Of a stretch of 64,000 nucleotides of DNA, positions 60,832 through 64,000 are shown piece by piece. The stretch spans positions 744,001 to 808,000 of the forward strand of contig JAXBDG010000017.1 in the NCBI GenBank assembly GCA_036320915.1. The letters are read 5' to 3'. Position 1 is the first letter of the stretch, and each line of letters starts with the position of its first letter. Position numbers and translations under genes: made by a program. The stretch is from Linnemannia elongata. Taxonomy: Eukaryota; Mortierellomycota; Mortierellomycetes; Mortierellales; Mortierellaceae. The notes beneath the pieces are model-generated. The model ran no database searches and had not been told where the DNA came from. It saw only the letters and a program-made list of their open reading frames with translations.

Positions 60832-61048
60832 ATGCGACAGCCAACAAAGTCGGTCGTTGCAGCAATTGCCACGGCTGTTGCCTTGTGCCTGACAGCCTTT
60901 GGTCCTTCCTCCACCATGGCCAGTCCTATCGGCATCCCGAACTCTCCACAACAGAGTTCGTTCGATGTTCTAACTGACAAACAAACCATCTGTGGCACTG
61001 TCATCGCCATTGGTAAGCCTACTCCCTCTCTGTTTTTTGCCTCTCCTC

Positions 61049-61079
<31 letters not shown>

Positions 61080-62650
61080 GCACTGATTAATGTGTTTGCG
61101 AATTTTGTATTTTATTTCATCTGATAACAGATTACGGCGTGGACGAGTTCTCGGTCGGATATATCAACCCCACAACCAACGAACACGAACTCTTCCCCAA
61201 CAATGAGGGCGAGACCTCGACCGCTTCCTTTGTCCGCATCATCGACCACTTCGACGGCACCCAAGACATCCTCATCGGAAAAGACGCCGTCCTCCGACCC
61301 CTCGACGCACGTGAAATGGCCGTAGTAGCGTCCAAGAAGCTTAAACAGGATCAATACTATCTCCAAAACCCGACCAACAACTATAGTGCCCCCATCCCCG
61401 AATACATGTACGACTTTCGACCGAATGTCGCCTATGGTCTAGGAGAGTTCGAGGCGATACGCATCAGAAACGGGGACAAGTATCGGGAGCGGTGGTTGAA
61501 ATCTTCAGCGACCACGGCTGAGTTCGTGAATGGGGAGTTCATTATTGTTGGGGATGAGTGGGAGGGCTTCTCGGGAAAGACGCTGATTCAGTCGTTTGAG
61601 GCCAACCAGACGGGTCAGTGTGTGATTTCGGATGCGGAAAGAGATTGGGAGGATCAGATGAGCAAGAAACGTTATGAACAGAAACAAATGGTCAAGTCTT
61701 TGTTGATGGGACGGGCCAAGGAGTTGGCTGAAACGCGGTTGCAAAAGGGAAATGTCAAGTTTGCGGTGGTGGTGATCCCTTCTTTGTCGATCGGCACACC
61801 AAACAGGCCGCAGCTTGAAACGACGATTGACGCCGCTGTCCGGGTTGGATTGGAGACTGTTAGGGTCCTGGAGGATTCAGAGGCTTCTGTTCTTGCGTAT
61901 GAGCCGGTGATTTCTCGGGAGGAGGCCATTGCAGGACGACCGCAGAGGATTGTGATGTACTACTTGAACAGTAACACTGAGGGGATTACGGTATTTGAGG
62001 CCTCCCGTGCCCAGTCGTCCGGAGACAAGGATGAGGGAGCGTTCTTGAGTTTGAAGGAGTTAGCCAAGTATCATTTCTACCAGTCAGTTGAGAGGCGGAT
62101 GAAACGTGCTCTGGCCAAGAGAATGTTCGAGAGGTACACCGCAGGGGAATACCACACGGATGAGAACTCTCCTTTTGCCACTGGTGTTGATGCAGAACGG
62201 CCTACTCACCCTATCACGTCCAATTCGGCCCTGAGCTGGCTTAATGGGTTCGTACAACGCCCCCAGTGGGCTCGCATGTGGGGTCCCGAGACGGGGGATG
62301 TGCAAGAACAGTTCTGGGTCTCAGCCTACGATTACATCTTGTTTTCACATCAGGAGTGGTGGGATTTCGAGAGGGAGTTCCTGAAAACGCACTATAGGAA
62401 TATGTTGGAGAGGGCGTATGAGAAAAGTGGAGTCAAGGAAGTGGAGAGGCCAGCCAAGTTGGATTTGTTTTTGGTCGTGGATCAGTCGCAGTTCAGGAAT
62501 ATATCTTCTGGTATCATGATGGAGGCTCTTGGTGGTGGGGTAAGGGAGTTGTGTGATCCGGCGATTGCACCTGAACGTGCTGGTTCTTATGGTGCTGCAC
62601 GACTTGCCGAGTACCTTACCAAGCAGTCTTCTCACTCTTCTTGCACCTGA
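60832..62650 (+). CDS. Secreted Hsp70-like protein, nucleotide-binding-domain only
   Basis: Exons 60832-61012 and 61131-62650 (phase 1) encode 566 residues. The signal peptide is MRQPTKSVVAAIATAVALCL, with cleavage near STMA. A short linker leads to GTVIAIDYGVDEFSVGYINP, in place of Hsp70 GIDLGTTxSxVxV, and ELFPNNEGETSTASFVRI, the N-x-x-G-x-x-T-x-S-x-V segment. KFAVVVIPSLSIGTPNRPQL matches the HAVITVPAYFNDSQR region. RVGLETVRVLEDSEASVLAY matches AGLNVLRIINEPTAAAIAY. IVMYYLNSNTEGITVFE stands where DLGGGTFDVSLL should be. The end, IMMEALGGGVRELCDPAIAP followed by GAARLAEYL, is the terminal helix of the domain; no peptide-binding domain follows. The intron falls at the same codon as in the gene at 55933. 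Several key catalytic positions are changed, so ATPase activity is doubtful. Confidence 0.82.
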
Positions 62651-62737
62651 ATTACGATATCAACCTTTTTGTCTCCGTTTTCATGGGATAGAAGGATAGC
62701 TACACAAGTAAAGCACCACCATTATTTATTTAACACA

Positions 62738-64000
62738 TCAACGCAATTCCAATTCGTAGGCCGGATTGAAGCAATTTTCCACAATAGCAGCCATTCTTTG
62801 GAGAGTCACCAGATCAGGATCAATTTCTGTTGGGAATCTCACTTCCTCTCCTTCCCTCCTTCTGCCTCGGAATATGACTTCAATAACCGGATCGCATCAG
62901 GAACCGAGACGAGGCGCCAGTAACGACAACGACGTCAACACAAGTATCATATTCAGAGATATTTTCGAGGGCTTGCTCTACTGTCGATAGGAGGGCTGTC
63001 AAGGTTGACTGGCATAGGTTTTGCCATTGAGAAAGGGTCAGGTCTTCTAAAAAGTTGTGTGATGCGAAAAAGGCTTGTATCTCGATGCGGACTAATTTTT
63101 TTGAGCGTGATAGAGATGGTTGGAGGAAAATGGCGTTGGCTTTAAGGATCTCGTCGTACAGGCGTTTCATCGCCGTGATGTGATTAAATAGCATGGCTCG
63201 GCGAAGTATTGTATCGTCGTGATCATCTGCCTGATCGCTCGAAGGTGTGTTGTTGCCAAGTTTTATCCAACAATCCAGTAGCATTGACGCCTCTTGCCCA
63301 GCTCAAATTCTTGTCGACAAGGTACTCTAACACCGCTCGGTTCGCCGCCTCATCATCATACCTCACTTCTGTCCGCTCAGGAGTCCCCATTACCACATAA
63401 TCTTCATCGTACATGTATGCCACCACAACATCTAAATACTCCGGATCCAGTTTCACTATCACAACATTATCACCACCCGGCTGGTGCGAATTCAAACGAT
63501 AGACCAAATATGGCGCAATATGTCGTCTGTCCAGTCTCGCGCGACTCAATCCTGCAGCCTCAATGGCCTGATCGAGGGCATCCATTTGGCCCTGGGTATA
63601 GTCGTTCGGGATGATGATGCAGGCTTGCATGAACTTTATACCAGCTTGGGTCTCGGTGAGGTGTTTAATGTGCGAGACGAGGAGAGTAGTGAGTTCTTCT
63701 GGCCTGTAGAGGCGACGGAGTGCGGGTATGTGTACTGGGATTTGGATCATGGCGAGGCCTAGGAAGTGTTTGCTGTCTTCTTTTTCTTGGGCGCCAGGCG
63801 CGCGTCTTGGTGCTGGGGAATGGTTTAGGTTGGACCAGGAGTTGGCGGGTGATAGAGGAGTAGGGACGGAATAGACGATATTGTAGCGTATATGGGCGTG
63901 TTTGACTTCGGTTTGGACAATTGGGTCGCCGTATGGGAGGCGAATTAGACGTTGCCAGCTGAAGGTTGTGTTTTGGGGATGGGTGGTGAGCTGGTCTTAT
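62738..64000 (-). pseudogene. Inverted Hsp70-like copy with frame breaks, runs off right edge
   Basis: Minus-strand reading in order from the right edge. SWQRLIRLPYGDPIVQTEVK matches Hsp70 RLIGRxFxDPxVQxDxKxWPF. Then come ACIIIPNDYTQGQMDALDQA and IEAAGLSRARLDRRHIAPYL, then NVVIVKLDPEYLDVVVAYM at the DLGGGTFD position. After a frame change within 63223-63284 it continues with RIEIQAFFASHNFLEDLTLS and CVDVVVVTGASSRF, matching the VxLVGGSTRIP block. Two further frame changes near 62830-62890 are needed to reach EIDPDLVTLQRMAAIVENC and a stop at 62738. The first break could be a short intron (GC|GTCAAT...CAG|GCAGAT keeps phase); the others look like true frameshifts. N-terminus and signal peptide lie outside the window. 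It could be a pseudogene or a gene with assembly errors. Confidence 0.65.

Overview
The window looks like nuclear DNA of an early-diverging filamentous fungus, most likely Mortierellaceae (Mucoromycota). The genes carry many short GT-AG introns, have pyrimidine-rich 5' flanks, and encode typical fungal orthologues. No rRNA, tRNA, CRISPR array or recognisable transposase was seen. The taxonomic placement is inference from gene structure and protein resemblance; no search was run. Splice sites were placed by eye from GT/AG signals, reading-frame phase and protein-family continuity.

Layout from left to right. 1-4483 (-): a WD40-repeat protein running into transmembrane segments, cut by the left edge. 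5213-5434 (+): a weak small secreted ORF. 5698-6800 (-): an unknown five-exon gene. 7727-10331 (-): mitochondrial succinyl-CoA:3-ketoacid CoA transferase. 11345-15445 (-): an Rck2/Srk1-type stress kinase. 15446-19778: gene-poor. 19779-22306 (+): acyl-CoA oxidase. 22559-23400 (-): a small membrane protein. 24145-25059 (-): enhancer of rudimentary homologue, with two micro-exons. 25326-26298 (+): a basic nucleolar Loc1-like protein. 27066-30782 (+): an insulin-degrading-enzyme-type M16 protease.

30992-35042 (-): four related small secreted cysteine-rich proteins in tandem; two of them sit in a recognisable segmental duplication. 35787-37906 (-): TAF6, sharing a 182-bp divergent promoter with an unknown 353-residue protein (38089-39613, +). 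40027-43736 (+): a CLC-type Cl-/H+ exchanger. 43737-47763: gene-poor. 47764-49151 (+): an unknown protein. 51110-55100 (+): a Dma1-like FHA-RING ubiquitin ligase.

55933-64000: a cluster of four copies of a divergent Hsp70-like family. Two are intact, have signal peptides and stop at the end of the nucleotide-binding domain. One is a clear pseudogene between them. One lies in inverted orientation at the right edge with frame breaks. The normally invariant ATP-binding motifs are altered, so these look like secreted, nucleotide-binding-domain-only Hsp70 pseudo-ATPases.

The two regions most likely to hold undescribed biology are the secreted Hsp70-like cluster and the secreted cysteine-rich array. 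Several metabolic genes (acyl-CoA oxidase, the CoA transferase) fit an oleaginous lipid- and ketone-using fungus, but there is no sign that genes are grouped by pathway.
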